Part shown: piece after piece, positions 9,258 through 21,486 of the stretch
How the letters are laid out: each line of letters opens with the position of its first letter
How positions within the stretch are numbered: the first letter of the stretch is position 1
Assembly: GCA_023935145.1 (NCBI GenBank)
Contig: CM043702.1
Span: 61,813,501-61,877,500 of the forward strand
DNA from: Bretschneidera sinensis
Taxonomy: Eukaryota; Streptophyta; Magnoliopsida; Brassicales; Akaniaceae
Direction: 5' to 3'
DNA length: 64,000 nucleotides
The notes under the pieces: model-generated
Database searches by the model: none
What the model saw: only the letters and a program-made list of their open reading frames with translations
What the model was told of the DNA's origin: nothing
Made by a program: the position numbers and the translations under genes

Positions 9258-10300
9258 ATGGTTGAGGGAACAAGAATCAACAGGTTTGATGAAAATTTCA
9301 AGAACCTCCAACATAGATTGGATGAGAATGTCAAGAATCTCCATGATAAACTGGATGAAAATCTAAAGACTCTACAAAATTTTTAGATAGCTTAGTATTA
9401 GTATCTTTTTTAGTTCAAAAAGAGTATAGAACATCAGTTTACTGAACTCAACTAAAACCTAAAGAAATTCATTGTTTCATTTGAAAACAATTTGGTCAAT
9501 CTTCAGAATTTGAACTAGTTTCTGAATCAACATTAGATTCCATCTCAGTTTGGGAAAGGACCAAATCAACGTCACTTCAAGAGAATATATCCTTTAGTTC
9601 CAAATTTTGACATTTCTATTGGATTTCCCATGTTTTGATGGGCTAGATGTGTAAGGTTTGGTGTTTAAGGCTAAACAATTTTTTTTGTACTATTATAATA
9701 CTCCATTTGATAAGAGAATCGCCATTTCTTCCTTTCACATGGAGTGACCAGCTTTAGCATGGTATCAATGGATGTATAAAGGAGGGTTAATCCAGTCTTG
9801 GTCATCTTTTCTTAATGCATTACTGTTGAGATTTTGACCTTTTACTTATGAACATCGAAAAGATTCCTTAGCTGAACTGCAAAAAACAACAACTATTGCT
9901 GATTATCAAGCTTAATTTGAATACCTTGCTATTAAAGTACATGGATTATCTGAATATTTTTTGGTTAGTATATTACTTTCTAGTCTTAAACCATAACTGA
10001 AGAGGGAGTTGTTGATTGTTCAACCATCCTCTATGCATATTATAGGAAGGCAAGTACATTGATATCAAACAAACCTTCAAACCACATTGGTTTTCAACTC
10101 CAACTTCCATTAATCTCCAAGGTAACTTCAACTAGAGATTCCATCACTGAGATTTAATGTATGATGTTGCATCTAGGGCTACATATGAGATGGTTTATAT
10201 GAAAAGTTCATCATCAAGTTTGTTGTTATTCCTAACATTATATTCACAGTACCTTATATTGTGATAGCAATGGGCGACAACTCAGGCCCATAAATCAAGG
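9258..10300 (+). pseudogene. Ty3/gypsy gag, heavily decayed
   Basis: The ATG at 9258 opens MVEGTRINRFDENFKNLQHR and two more repeats of a DEN-x-K-x-L unit. After stops, the Retrotrans_gag signature follows: LDFPCFDGLD, PALAWYQWMYKGG, W.SFLNALLLRF, YEHRKDSLAELQKT.TIADYQ, FEYLAIKVHGL, ILLSSLKP (about 9600-10010). Frameshifts and several stops break it. No zinc knuckle or pol follows; the trace fades before LTR L2 at 10510. Confidence 0.7.
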
Positions 10301-10509
10301 TCTTATCAGAAATCCAAGCACATTGAGTAGCTCATCCAATTAATTAGCATAATCATTGGAGGAAGGGACATAAGCATAAAAAAGGTTGCATGAGCAGAGA
10401 ATACAACAAATCCAGTAACTAAAGCATTGACATAAGAAGATTATAATCATCTTCTTAAGAAGATGGGTATTAGATACATGAAGGATTGGTTTTACTGCAA
10501 ATGAGAGAT

Positions 10510-11988
10510 TGTTAGTAGTATGCCCTACAAGCCAATGACATTTGATTTCTATGCATATTATTTGTAAAACAATCTTATTCGAATTATTATCATAATTAAT
10601 GGAAACTTTATTAATCATGAATATTTGCTTAATTACATTGTCATGATTAAGTCCATAGAGTAAGAGCAATTGAGATAGAATTATGATGAGATCATAATTT
10701 TGGGAGCCAGTTTTATCAAAAGCTATTTTCTTTAATGTTCTTGGTCATAGAATGCTAAATGAATGTTAGTAATCCAATTAGATTGGTACATACTATCTTT
10801 ACTCATTTGAGCGGGTGTTCTTAAGTCCATTAGGAGTTTTACTTGCATGTCAATAGGTGGTCTTTATGTTACAATTGTGTATGTAATCATTAGACCTAAG
10901 GCACCATGGTTATCTTATATGCGACTTATTATACTTTGATGATATTTAATATGATTATATTCATGGATCATTAATTGGGTATAATAGATTTTATATGGAG
11001 GTATGTGAGTGCACAATAAAGGATCTATCACTCCAAAGTAAATGGAGAGAATGCCCTATGTTATCTACTAAGATATAATTCGAGAAGTTTTTTGGGCAAG
11101 GCAGGGTAAGAATTAGAAAGAAGTTTCTAATTCCACCATAAAAATTATATTCTTGAGATCTAGACACATAGTATTAATGCTAAGGGTTTGATAGCAATTC
11201 CTTATCTAAATTAGCTTAATCGGGATATTGCATAATGAAAGGATTGAATTACATGGTAACTAATAACATAAATGTTCAAGGTTTCACCACCAAATTCACG
11301 CTATCTAGGTAGTCATGATATACTGATAGGTGTCACTCTTGATTGTAGAAGTTGTAAGATTTAATTTAATGGACAATTATTTAATTCTTAAAAAAGGGAT
11401 AATCAAAAGGAGTTTTTATTCAAAATAAATTAGGAGTTCTAATTAATTGGAAAGGGTTCTAATTACAATTACGTAAAAGTTATGATCTACAACCAGATTA
11501 ATTAAAACCTATAGGTCACACACAAAAGCCGCAATGTATAATTAAGAAATAATTGCATGGGCTTAGTTTGCAATTAATGGTTGGTTTCTTATAACCTTAA
11601 TACTATAAATAGTTTATTAGTGTACAGATTTTTGTTAGAACATTGTTATAAACACAATTTTTTCCTAAGAGATTTTAAACTTTTCTATTTCCAATGAGAG
11701 AAAAATCTTAGAGAGAAATCTTAATTCAAGATTTGTCTCGTGTGGAATTTCTTTAGAGATCACATACTTTTGTGATTGTTGCGGCTTCAAGGACGTAATA
11801 ATTTGGGTTCAGGCATCTTTGAGAATTCAAGCATATTATAGAATTCAAGAACATAGTATAACAAAGGTAATATTTCTATCCTTGAATGTTCTTGATGTTG
11901 TATATAATTGATAAGGTGATTAAGGATTTATTGGAATCAATGAAAAATTTTAAATTTTTGCAATGTTTTTTTATATTGATTTCCTTCA
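10510..11988 (+). repeat. LTR L2, unnamed family, plus orientation (1479 bp)
   Basis: Starts TGTTAGTAGTATGCCCTA and ends TTTCCTTCA, matching L3 end to end in the opposite orientation. Holds a TATA-like CTATAAATAG near 11609. Flanking 5-mers (GAGAT / GTCAT) do not match, so no target duplication. It is followed directly by another, 5'-truncated LTR of the same family. Confidence 0.6.
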
Positions 11989-12570
11989 GTCATGATATAT
12001 TGTTAGGTGTCAATCATGATTTGTAGAAGTCCTTAAGATTTAATTGTAATTAATTCTTAGTTAAAGAAAAAATTATAAGATTTTTTTATTTGGATTAAAA
12101 TTAAAAGGAGTTTTAATTAATTGGATGAGTTCCAATTGTAACGTAAAAGTTATTACTTAATCCTAGTGTAATATTGAACTTAATGGGTGACACATAATAG
12201 ATCAATTGCACGAATAAGGAAATTAAGGGGCTAATTAGGAAATGTTTAGGAATTAAATTAAATAAGGGGTTTAATTACAATTCTAGAAATCCTAGAGTCT
12301 TTAGAAGTAAATGTTTTATATAAATAAGGCTTTCATTTGATAGAAACCTTAATGGTTATTATTAGAGATTAAGATCAGATCTTAAGCTCTCTCTTTAAAA
12401 AAGCCACCAGTCGAAAATTCCAAAGAGCTAGCACTCTACAATTTTCGGCCACCCTTGATTGATTATCTCGATTTCTTCATTGCTCGTGTGGATACACTTA
12501 AAGGAAGGACACTTGAATGGCTTGTGAGCTCTCAACCAAATTTATTTAGTTTAATAAAAGTTAGATTTTG
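11989..12570 (+). repeat. LTR fragment L4, 5'-truncated
   Basis: Begins in the middle of the family consensus (GTCATGATATATTGTTAGGTG, compare 11314) and continues to a downstream part shared with L1, e.g. GTGTGGATACACTTA (12487-12501; complement at about 6195-6210) and GGCTTGTGA. TATA-like TATATAAATA near 12318. Confidence 0.55.
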
Positions 12571-13063
12571 AATTTCAAGTCTAGCCAAATTCAGTATCCA
12601 AAGAATGAGCAAAAACCGTCATTTTTTCATCAGGTCTGCCACTAAGAGTTGGCTCCATGATTCTAAGAGCTATTTGATGTTTTTTTCTTAGGGAGTCAGC
12701 TCCTTGAGCCTGAGAGTCGGTTCTTTAGATTAACTGTAGATTTTTTAGTGCGTTTTTCTTTGTTTTTGCTTTACAAACTCAATTTAATTCACTCTAAAAC
12801 TAATTTTTAGACATCAAAATTAAATATAACCAATCTTTATTAATTTTATATTATTTCTAAAACAATCTACAACAACCTAATTATCATCGTATGAAAATAA
12901 TCAATTCTAAATATATTATTGAATCTTCATAACCTAGCATTTCATAAACCTTAATCTAACTTTTAGATTATTAGTTTGCAATATTTAGAAATCAAGATCA
13001 AATGTAATCAAGTCATAACAAGTATCGTGTTCATTACAAATCATAAGATCATTCTAATACCAA
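12571..13063 (-). other. leader inside LTR L3 and unassigned AT-rich DNA
   Basis: Next to L3, the minus strand reads TTGGTATTAGAATGATC (13047-13063), a degenerate version of the tRNA-Met primer site TGGTATCAGAGC. The remainder is AT-rich with no supportable reading frame. A short stretch at 12640-12740 holds several related words (AGAGTTGGCTCC, GGAGTCAGCTCC, GAGAGTCGGTTC) that may be a small diverged repeat. Confidence 0.4.
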
Positions 13064-14641
13064 TGAAAGAAATCGGTACAAAAACGCAACGAAAAATACA
13101 AATTTTGCTTTGATTCATTTAATCCCAAATCATCTTATGGTTTACATGGAAAACATATTGAATCAGAACATTCAAGTATTACAATCATTACCTTTGATTT
13201 GTTGTGTTCTTAATCTCCTTTTCGCGATTCCAATGGTTTCACTGAATTTCTTGCATTCTTGAATCCACAACAATAGAAAAACTATGTAATTTCTAAGGAT
13301 AGTCTATACAAGTCAAATCTTTGAATCAAGAAATCCCACCAACAATTTATGTTCTTCCTTTAGCGAGTAAGAAGGTCAGAAATTTCAAGGAGACGAATGT
13401 GTGCATATTTTTGTCGTAGAAACATATGCACATACATAAACTATATATGCCAGGGTTAGTTACAAATAATCATTTATTGTAAATTAGAGCCTTGTAATAT
13501 TTTATAATTACACTTTATGCCTTTTTGTGTGACCCCGTAGGTTTAAACTAATCTGGTTGTAGATCATAACTTTTATGTAATTACAGTATGATACATTTTA
13601 AATTAATTAGAACTCATTCTATTTATTTTGAAAAAAAAAACTCGTTTTTTATTCTTCCTTTTATGAGAATTATTTAATTGTCCATAAGTGACTTCTCAAG
13701 GTTTCTATAATCATGAGTGACCCCTAGCAAAATATCTTGACTACCTAGATAGAATAAATTTGCTTGTAAAACCTTGAACTTTTTTATTATCAGTTACTGT
13801 ACAATTCAATCCTTCCATATTACAATGTCCCAATTAAGCTAATTAGGGTATGGAATTACAGTCAAACCGTTAGTATTAATTATATGTGTCTTGATCTCAA
13901 GACTATAACTCTGATGGTTGCATTAGAAACTCCTTTCTAATTCTCACCCTACTTTGGCCAAGGAACTTCTTGGGTTATATCTTAGTAGATTACCTATGAT
14001 ATTCTCCATCTTTAATTGAGAGTGACAAATCCTTTATCATATTATCATATATTTCCATATGAAATTCATTATACCCAATTACTACTTACTAATGATCCAT
14101 GAATAAAACCATATTAGACAACATCAAAGTATAATCAATCAAATATAAGATAACCATGGTGCCTCAGGTCTAAGGATCACATGCATAACTATAACATAAG
14201 AACTACCTATTGACAGACAAGTAAAACTCTATGTAGGTGTTCTTAAGTCAAGTCATGATCAGTGAACTCATTACCAATGGGCACCCACATACTTGTTTTA
14301 GTGTCTTATACACAAGTGACATTGAGATCAATCACCCTCCCAATTGAGTAAACATAGTCTGTACTAGTCTAACTGAATTAATAATGTCCAATTAGTATCT
14401 TACGACCAGAAACATTTATGAATAAAGCTTTCGAGAAGATTAGGTATGATTATTATGATCACATCATAATCCTATCTTCATTGCTCTTTTTCTATAGACT
14501 TAATCATGATAATGTAAATTAATAAATATTCATGATAAACAAAAGTTACCATTAAAATAATGATAACAATTTGAATAAGATTTTTTTACAAATAATATGC
14601 TAAGACATCAAATGTCATTGGCTTAGGGCATAATACTAACA
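13064..14641 (-). repeat. LTR L3, unnamed family, minus orientation (1578 bp)
   Basis: On the minus strand begins TGTTAGTATTATGCCC at 14641 and ends GATTTCTTTCA at 13064, directly before a degenerate primer site, so it is likely a 5' LTR. Aligns with L1 and L2 over most of its length. No matching 3' LTR in the same orientation could be paired with it here. Confidence 0.6.
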
Positions 14642-14884
14642 ATCACCACTATTGTGACCATCCTCAATCTCATTGTTCTTCTTTACAATAATGGGATTCT
14701 CAATCACAATCATCCTTTCCATTAACTTAGTCAATATTTTTTCAACCTTGTCTATAGCAACATTATTTCCTTCCACGGTAATATTCGTCACCTTTTTTCT
14801 TTTTTGCAGAGAGTTGTACTTGGCTTTGGGTTCATGAAACGAGGAGTGTGAATCAATGCAAAATTTTGGTACAGTTTGAGAAAA
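14642..14884 (-). pseudogene. unassigned coding-like frame ending at LTR L3
   Basis: An open minus frame of about 80 codons contains EPKAKYNSLQKRKKVTNITV and DKVEKILTKLMERMIVIENP, a charged, helix-prone composition unlike the surrounding AT-rich noise. The frame stops two codons inside LTR L3 (14641), so the LTR cuts it. I do not recognise the protein; a gag N-terminus or a host exon are both possible. Confidence 0.25.
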
Positions 14885-15496
14885 TTATTAATAATCCAAA
14901 TCTGAAGTCACTTAACAAGCTACCCATAACATCCAAAAAGTTTCATAAAAACATTGATTTTGAAAATATCTTTTGTTGATGAAAAATTTTTTACAGCCCT
15001 TTTTTCTTGGGAGAAATGCAAGAAAAATTCATGAAGAACACTAAACATTTGTTAAAGAAGTGGATAAAGGTTGAAATGAAAGACACCAACACAAAATTAT
15101 TTTTTTATATAAAAATCCAAGTTACAAACACTATGAAATAAAGACATTCAAAATGAAAGACCAAATACATTTTTTTTATTGCAATAATACAAAAAATAAA
15201 GAACATGCAAGCAAGGAAAATGCAGATTTAAGAGATAGAATTTTTTTTACCAATAACAACGATAAAAATGGTAAATATAATGCAACTAATGAGATATGCG
15301 AATGCAAAAGATCAACACATTTTCTTCTTCAAGTTAGGAAAATTATGATTAAGATGCAAGCAATGAATATCACATGAATTTCGATTTCAAGACACCAACA
15401 ATTTTGTTTTCTCTTATATAAAAGGATGTAATTGATTAAAACCTCACAAAACTTTCTTTATATATATATATTTCAAATTTTATGACAATGCAAGAC
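14885..15496. other. AT-rich DNA with nothing recognised
   Basis: Poly-A/T-rich. A 74-codon Asn/Lys-rich frame at 15153-15377 (plus) reflects base composition only. No LTR ends, RNA gene or domain seen. Confidence 0.5.
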
Positions 15497-16254
15497 TGTA
15501 GACACCCAATTTCATTCCAAAGTTTTTGAATGGGCCACGCGTGGGTTCCGATGATGAATCCTTGATCCTAATGTGCTCGGACTTGGTAAATTTGAAGGTT
15601 TGAATTTAATTACAGAGTAGAACCAATTGTAAGCCCTTTCGATTCAATCCACTAAGCCCTCATTAAGCTTAAGTCAATTGGGTCTTATTTAATTCCTTCA
15701 ATTTCAAGCCCAAAGTCTTCAATTAAACTTTGACCTAATCCAAAACCCATTAAGGCTCATTTTTAGCAAAACACTTTTGGCCCAAATTTCAAGCCCCAAA
15801 AGAACATTCAATTTAGTGACTGAATTTCCAATTTCGGCCTTACTATTTTGCACCTTTATATTGGTTCATTTTTTCAAGATAGATTCATTTTTTTACATCA
15901 AAAAGGTGAAATCTCCATCTTCTCTCCTATGTGGACGACCATGTGGTGTGAGAAAAGAGGAACCTTTCCTCTCTTTTTTTCCCTTTTTAAATTATATTTC
16001 CCTCCTATGTTCCCACTATTTCCTATGTGCCAAAAACCACATTTTCTACCTAAAAAACAACACCACAATTACTTAAAAAACTGTATTTTTTTTCTTCCCA
16101 TGTAAGTGTGCAAAATGGAAGTCTTCTTTCTCCTTTTTTTTCTTTATTAAATGCACATTTCCTACTTAAGCTCTCCCATTTTCCTATGTATCAAAAGTCA
16201 ACTTCATCACCACAAAAAATTCCACTTTCCTTGCCCCCATGGCTAGCCACAAGA

Positions 16255-16470
16255 GGAGAAATTCTCCTCACATTTTTGCTTTATTGAAACCACTATAATA
16301 CCTAAAACTTACACCTTTTTCAAAAACCACCAAAGAGAAATCCTTCTCACCTTTTTGCTTTACTGAAACCACCATAGCACCTAAAACTTGCACTTTTATA
16401 AAAATTACCAAAGAGAAACCACATTCCCTTTTATAAAAATCACCATCTTTTTTGCTTGATTGAAACAATA
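16255..16470 (+). repeat. ~77-bp tandem repeat in the Ogre-like LTR
   Basis: Two good units (starting near 16268 and 16346: CACATTTTTGCTTTATTGAA / CACCTTTTTGCTTTACTGAA) and a third partial one share GAAACCAC.ATA.CACCTAAAACTT and ACCAAAGAGAAA. The short Lys/Val-rich minus-strand frame here is only the repeat. Confidence 0.75.
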
Positions 16471-17394
16471 TTCCCTTTTCAACTTTTCCACCTCAAAAAT
16501 CCATCTTTCTCTTCCCCACGGCCAGCCACTAAGAGAGTTGTCTTCCCCTCACTTTTAGCTTTGTTTACCACACTTTACCCTTCCTAGCCTCACCTTTTTC
16601 ACCTCAGAAGTTGCAACCTTTCCCTAATCATTTCACCATGGTCAGCCACGTCTTTTCCTCCCCTTTATTTTATTGTTTTTTAATTCTTTAGACAACCCAC
16701 TCTCCTCCTATAAATACCCCCTTGTTATAATAACACACACAATATAACACACAAAAAGAGGGAAATGAATGCAAGAATAGAAAGAGCGAAGAGAAATAAA
16801 TGGATAGAAGTTTAGATAGAGGAAAAAAGAGGGAAGTTTAGAAAAATCAAAGAGAGAAGCATCACAAAAGATAAGAGAGCACAGAAAAATGAGAGAAAAG
16901 CACACAAAAATAGAGAACTTCCCACATCCGGCCATTCATTGTATTTGATCTACTAATCCTCAATTAAACCAACTAAACTAGTTCATCAAGTCCACAAGAG
17001 TGCGTTGAATCTCTGAGGATCATACCCGGACGTGGACATTTTTCTTAACCAAAAAGGTTAGTTGAATATCTTTTGGTTGTAAAATAAATTATTAACATGC
17101 TTTGTGTGTATAAACCACTTTGAAAATATATTAGATAATCTAACTTACTTTTTATTTGATGAACTCTATTGTAATTTCCATGTTCATCTCTTTATCATAG
17201 TTCCTTCATGATGTTCATTTCATTTCTTTTAAATTACATACTTCTTCTAATTTGCTATAAATCACATGCTCTTTTATTTTAAAAATTTTTAGGACCTCCT
17301 TTGGTCAATTTTATTTAAAAATCATATGCTCATTAGGATCCCTTTATGGTCTGTTTTGGCATGCACCGCACTTGTTTCCAGACACTTAGTACTA

Positions 17395-17700
17395 ATCCAC
17401 ACACACCTATACATGCTTAACACTAAACCACGCACACATGCACACACCTACACCTACCTGCATGCATCAGCATGCACCCGCATGCATCCACACACACTAG
17501 CACACACTTAAGTACCAACCCGCGCACATGTTCATACACCTGCATATTCCTGAACAAACTCACACACACATGAAAACACTTGGCACACATCTACACGCAT
17601 TTGGTACATATCCGCTCAGACTCGAACACATTTAGTGCTAATCCGCACCCACCTAGTTCTAATCCACGTACATCTTTACACACCCACACGCATGCCACAC
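17395..17700 (+). repeat. CA-rich low-complexity tract
   Basis: Irregular array of CACACA, CATGCA and CACGCA words (e.g. ACACACCTACACCTACC) with no fixed period, inside the Ogre-like LTR. Confidence 0.75.
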
Positions 17701-18336
17701 ATACTAGATTTAATCCACTTGTTTAAAGTAATTTTGGCTCATGCATTAAATTCTCACATGTCTAGTTTATTTACTTAAATTCACATGGTTTAATTTGATT
17801 TTTTTATCTGCACATTACAATTAATTTTGATTATTTCCTTGTCTAATGGTTAAAGTACCTTCTCTTTTAGGTATTTTTTTTTACTGTACCACTTTAAATG
17901 CAATATGTGGTGTTATCTTGTTTGATTATAAATTGTTAATGTGTGCTTATTTTTGCTTTATTAGTGTATGATCATAATACTTAAATTAAAGTTTTGAATA
18001 ATTTTCCTTGAAACTAAAGGGCTAGGCTCCGGTCTAGATAAGATAGGGAGGTTTCATTTTTCACTCTCTTGTACGCAAATCTCTCAAACCTTAAAATCTC
18101 TCATGCAAACAAACGATAAGGGATTTAACCCTCTTTAAGGTCAAATGGTGACTCCTTACCTATAATTCTTGCTTTGTACTCTTACAATAACAATCACTTA
18201 TCTAATACATTAAAATTGCACCCATCACAGGAGCCTCCTTACTACTTATAGGGTTTGTATTAGACTAGGTAGATTTCACTCATTTTCATTGGGTGGTTGA
18301 TGCATTGGTAACAAACAGAAAAAAGAGGTACCTACA

Positions 18337-19493
18337 GTTGGTGACTCCCCTAAGGAGATTTAAACTTCCAATGCTTCTTGAAAAATCTTTTAAAACTTTA
18401 ATTTTAAGTAATTATTCCATACACCACTTTCTATACTAGCATACCTTTTTCTCTCGACAGAGTAAATTAGGGAGCCCGTTTCCTCTTGGATTCTGTTCTG
18501 ACCCTCATTTGCTTATTGTTAGCCCTTGGTGTGAGACAATTTCCTCTTGATTCTTGTCTATGTGATGAAGGTTTGCTGCTGCGTTTGTACTCTTGTAGTC
18601 CACCTATCATGCCACTCAAGAAGTATAATAGTATCCTTCTAGCCATAGAGTACATGAGCCTACTAGAGTTATAAGGCAAGCCTACCCTTCTACGCAATCC
18701 CTAAGACCTTCCCATCTAGGACAGGGACCCTTTCTATCTCTTTGCTTGCTTGCATGTGTTTGTTCTCGCCCCGTATGTTAAAATAAGATAAAATCGTTTT
18801 GTTTGATAACATGTATTGTGGTATTGTTTTCCCATTAATTAAATTACAATCAAATAAATTTAACCCCATGTTGGGCCTAGTTCGGCCCAAAATAAAAGGT
18901 TTTATCTTAGTTAAGTCTCTCTAACTTGACATCATTAAGGAGCCAACCACAAGAAATTAATGTTAATTAGGCCTTAACCCAAGGAATCCAAGTGAATGAA
19001 TGCTTAAGTATAAAATGGAATGATCCATGTGAAGGGTAATTCTCATAATTCGTTCGGGCTTCTTGGTTTTGACCCAAGTCATCATTAGGTTCTAAATACC
19101 TTGGAAAGCTTATTAATTTCAAATTCACAACACTTAACTATGAGAACCTTCTCATAGTTGGTCTGGACCTATAATAAACCTAGTTTTTCTTAAAATAAGA
19201 GGACCTTCGTTTAGTTAAGTCTTGTTAGTTGAAAGTCAGTAAGAAGCCCACAAAGGAAACAATTGATGATTAGACCCTAACCAAAGAAATTTGAGTGAAT
19301 GGAGGCCTAAGGATCAAGTGTAGTCATCCATGTGAGGGGCAATCTTCCTTATTCATTTGGGCTTCTTAGGTTTAGCCAAAATCACCATTGGGTTCTGAAT
19401 CCTTTGGGAGACTTATTGATTTCAATTTCACAACACTTAACTTTCGGAAAGCCCAAGTCCAAACAAAGGAAGTTTTGATTATAATTTAATTAA
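18337..19493 (+). other. Ogre-like leader with ~300-bp tandem duplication, cut by the MULE
   Basis: Begins with the primer-site-like TTGGTGACTCCCC. From about 18884 to 19450 two units of about 300 bp repeat: both contain TTTAGTTAAGTC-type words, GTGAATG, CATCCATGTGA.GGG, CATT.GGGCTTCTT.G, ATT.GGTTCT.AAT.CCTT and CACAACACTTAACT. No reading frame was supported. The MULE interrupts the sequence at 19494; DNA resumes at 37084. Confidence 0.5.
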
Positions 19494-19545
19494 GGGAAAA
19501 ATACCTTAACCCCCTCAAGGTTTAGCCTCAAGTACACATATCTTC
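19494..19545 (+). repeat. MULE left terminal inverted repeat
   Basis: GGGAAAAATACCTTAACCCC at the edge, then CTCAAGGTTTAGCCT and GTACACATATC. Matches the right TIR at roughly four of five positions over 50 bases. Preceded by target duplication TTTAATTAA. Confidence 0.88.
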
Positions 19546-20287
19546 TCGTACTTTTAGAAAAGACATTTACCCCATTTTTTCTTATTCATACTTTTGATTT
19601 GATAAGACAATTTATTCATTACCATCAATAAAACTGTTAGTCAACCATTTAAAATTGGTAAATCGGAGTAATGTATCAGCATTATATTGGTTTAAACTAA
19701 AAATGCTCTTCTTCAAACACATTACATCTCACTTCCCTTTCCATTTGTGATTAGATAAAGAAATAAAAGCATATATTTTTTTAACAAATTTGCACTGAAT
19801 CCTTCATTCTAAATAAAGAAATTCCATCATCTATTATTCTGGGCAACCTATGCATGAGAAATAAAAAATCTCATCGGCCCATCCTGTGTTTGCGAGGCCT
19901 TCTAGGTAATCAAACTCAAAATCTCGCAATTCCTTCAATTTTTGTGTCGTGATTTCCTAATAGGTATACATTTTCTTCTTTTTCATACTTTTCTTCATCT
20001 CTTCTTTTTCATGCGTTCCTTCATCTATTCTTTTTCATACTTTCCTTCATCTCTTCAATTTTGAGTTTTTGGGTTCGTGTTCTTAAGGGTTTGCAAAGTC
20101 TACTTTAAGCAAATTTTGGGTTCGTGTTGAGTAAATAAGGGTTTGCAAACTCTTAATTTGTCAATAATTTCAATTTTTATGTCTATGGAATAATGGGTAA
20201 TTCTAACTAGGCGCGACAGCTTCTTGTATTTCAATTCTTCACCTTTTATTTTAGGTGTTTATTGGATTTTCATGTTGCATGCAAAGA

Positions 20288-20667
20288 ATGTCTTATTCAA
20301 GTACGAGTGAGAATGGGTATCTAAGATACATTAACATGGTATCAAATGTGGAAAGAGAGTTGTAGTGAGGATTTCTGAGTCAAAGAAAAATCCTAACAGA
20401 TTGTATTACACCTGCGAAGATTGACAATGTGAATTGATTACCTAGTGTTTGCCTGTTAGTGAAGCAGCTGCCAGGAACACTAAAGCATATGAATTGGAGT
20501 TGTGGGTAGAAATTCAAAGGATTGGAGAGGATATTAGAAGAATGGGTGTGTGGTTTGTAGGTACTGAGACAAGGGTTGGGGCATTGAAAATGTTGATTTG
20601 TTACAAGCATTGTTTGCAACTTTATGATTTCTTTATTTCAGTTTCAGCTTATGTTAAGCAAGTTTAA
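20288..20667 (+). pseudogene. GRF-like zinc-finger gene remnant inside the MULE
   Basis: Plus-strand remnant convergent with the transposase. After a Ser-rich start (ATG 20288) and a frameshift, 20344-20420 reads KCGKRVVVRISESKKNPNRL followed by YYTCED..QC. This is the layout of the plant GRF-type zinc finger (C-x-x..S/T..NP.R.YY.C....C). The next part (from 20449) reads PVSEAAARNTKAYELELWVE and continues as a helix-prone region (IQRIGEDIRRMG) to a hydrophobic C-terminus ending at 20667; small plant GRF proteins also pair the finger with a coiled coil and a hydrophobic tail. In-frame stops near 20428 and 20450 and the frameshift mark it as dead. It may be a second MULE gene or a captured host gene. 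Confidence 0.5.
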
Positions 20668-21486
20668 TGAAATACAATGGTTTTGAATGTCTTGGTTTGT
20701 AATGTTGTCTACCACTAGATGAAATGAATGGTTGCTATTTTGCAAAACATCCTGCTTATATTCATTAGTAAAGTAGTGAAATACGTTTAAAGTAGAGTAG
20801 TACAAAATGGTCCCCATGTGCATTGAAGCACAACAATTTATGGTTTTATACAAAATGGTCCCCATGTTCACATAACGAAGTTTTAGATTCCATATGTAGA
20901 GCTAAAGCTCATTCCAATGACATAGATTGAATAAAGTAATACAAAGTTGTGTATGTATACAAAAAAGTTGGTCCACATCAAATGAGGTGCTCCATCATAA
21001 TTTTAAATTAAAAACCAAAAAGTAATTACACTATTCTTCCTTACAAAACATAATCATGGATCACATCAAGAATCCTCATCAAGAAGCACTCCCTTGGGTC
21101 CTAGGAAACTGAGCAATGGTGCTAGATGACCTTGTAACCCTTCTTGCTCCAGTTATGGTTTTGTGGGTAGAAGGCCTTGCATATGATGTCGTGCCAGATC
21201 TGCGTAAATCGTTAAGAAATGTGCCTTGCACCCAACCAATACAATCAATACATACACAAACCATGAACACAGTATCTACACCAAAATTCATTATGTACAC
21301 ATACCAAACCAGTCATTCATTATCTATACCAACAGTATAAAGAAAACAAACTAGTAAAGTTCAAACTTGAGCCATTGAGCTAACACCAGTACCCCCACCA
21401 CTTATTGCATTGAAGACTACTTTTTCTTTTCTTTTCATTTATGTTGGTATAGTAGCAGTAGTTTTTCTTGTAGCACCCAATGTTCC

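Larger units (their letters stand above)
15497..18336 (+). repeat. 2.8-kb LTR, Ogre/Tat-like
   Basis: Opens TGTAGACACCC and closes GGTACCTACA, i.e. TGTAG/CTACA inverted ends. It is followed by TTGGTGACTCCCCTAAGG, which resembles the TGGCGACTCC-type primer site of Ogre/Tat elements. A TATA box (CTATAAATACC, near 16709) lies centrally. The first half carries tandem ~77-bp units around 16255-16470 and repeated CATGGCTAGCCAC / CACGGCCAGCCAC words. The second half has a CA-rich tract (17395-17700). LTRs of several kb are usual for Ogre elements. No second copy in the window, so it could be a 5' LTR or a solo LTR. Confidence 0.55.

Noticed and set aside
15777..16105. Two overlapping hydrophobic frames in the Ogre-like LTR
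   Set aside because: T-rich LTR DNA; no conserved motif and no start context.
17326..17511. His/Thr-rich frame
   Set aside because: Direct product of the CA-rich tract.
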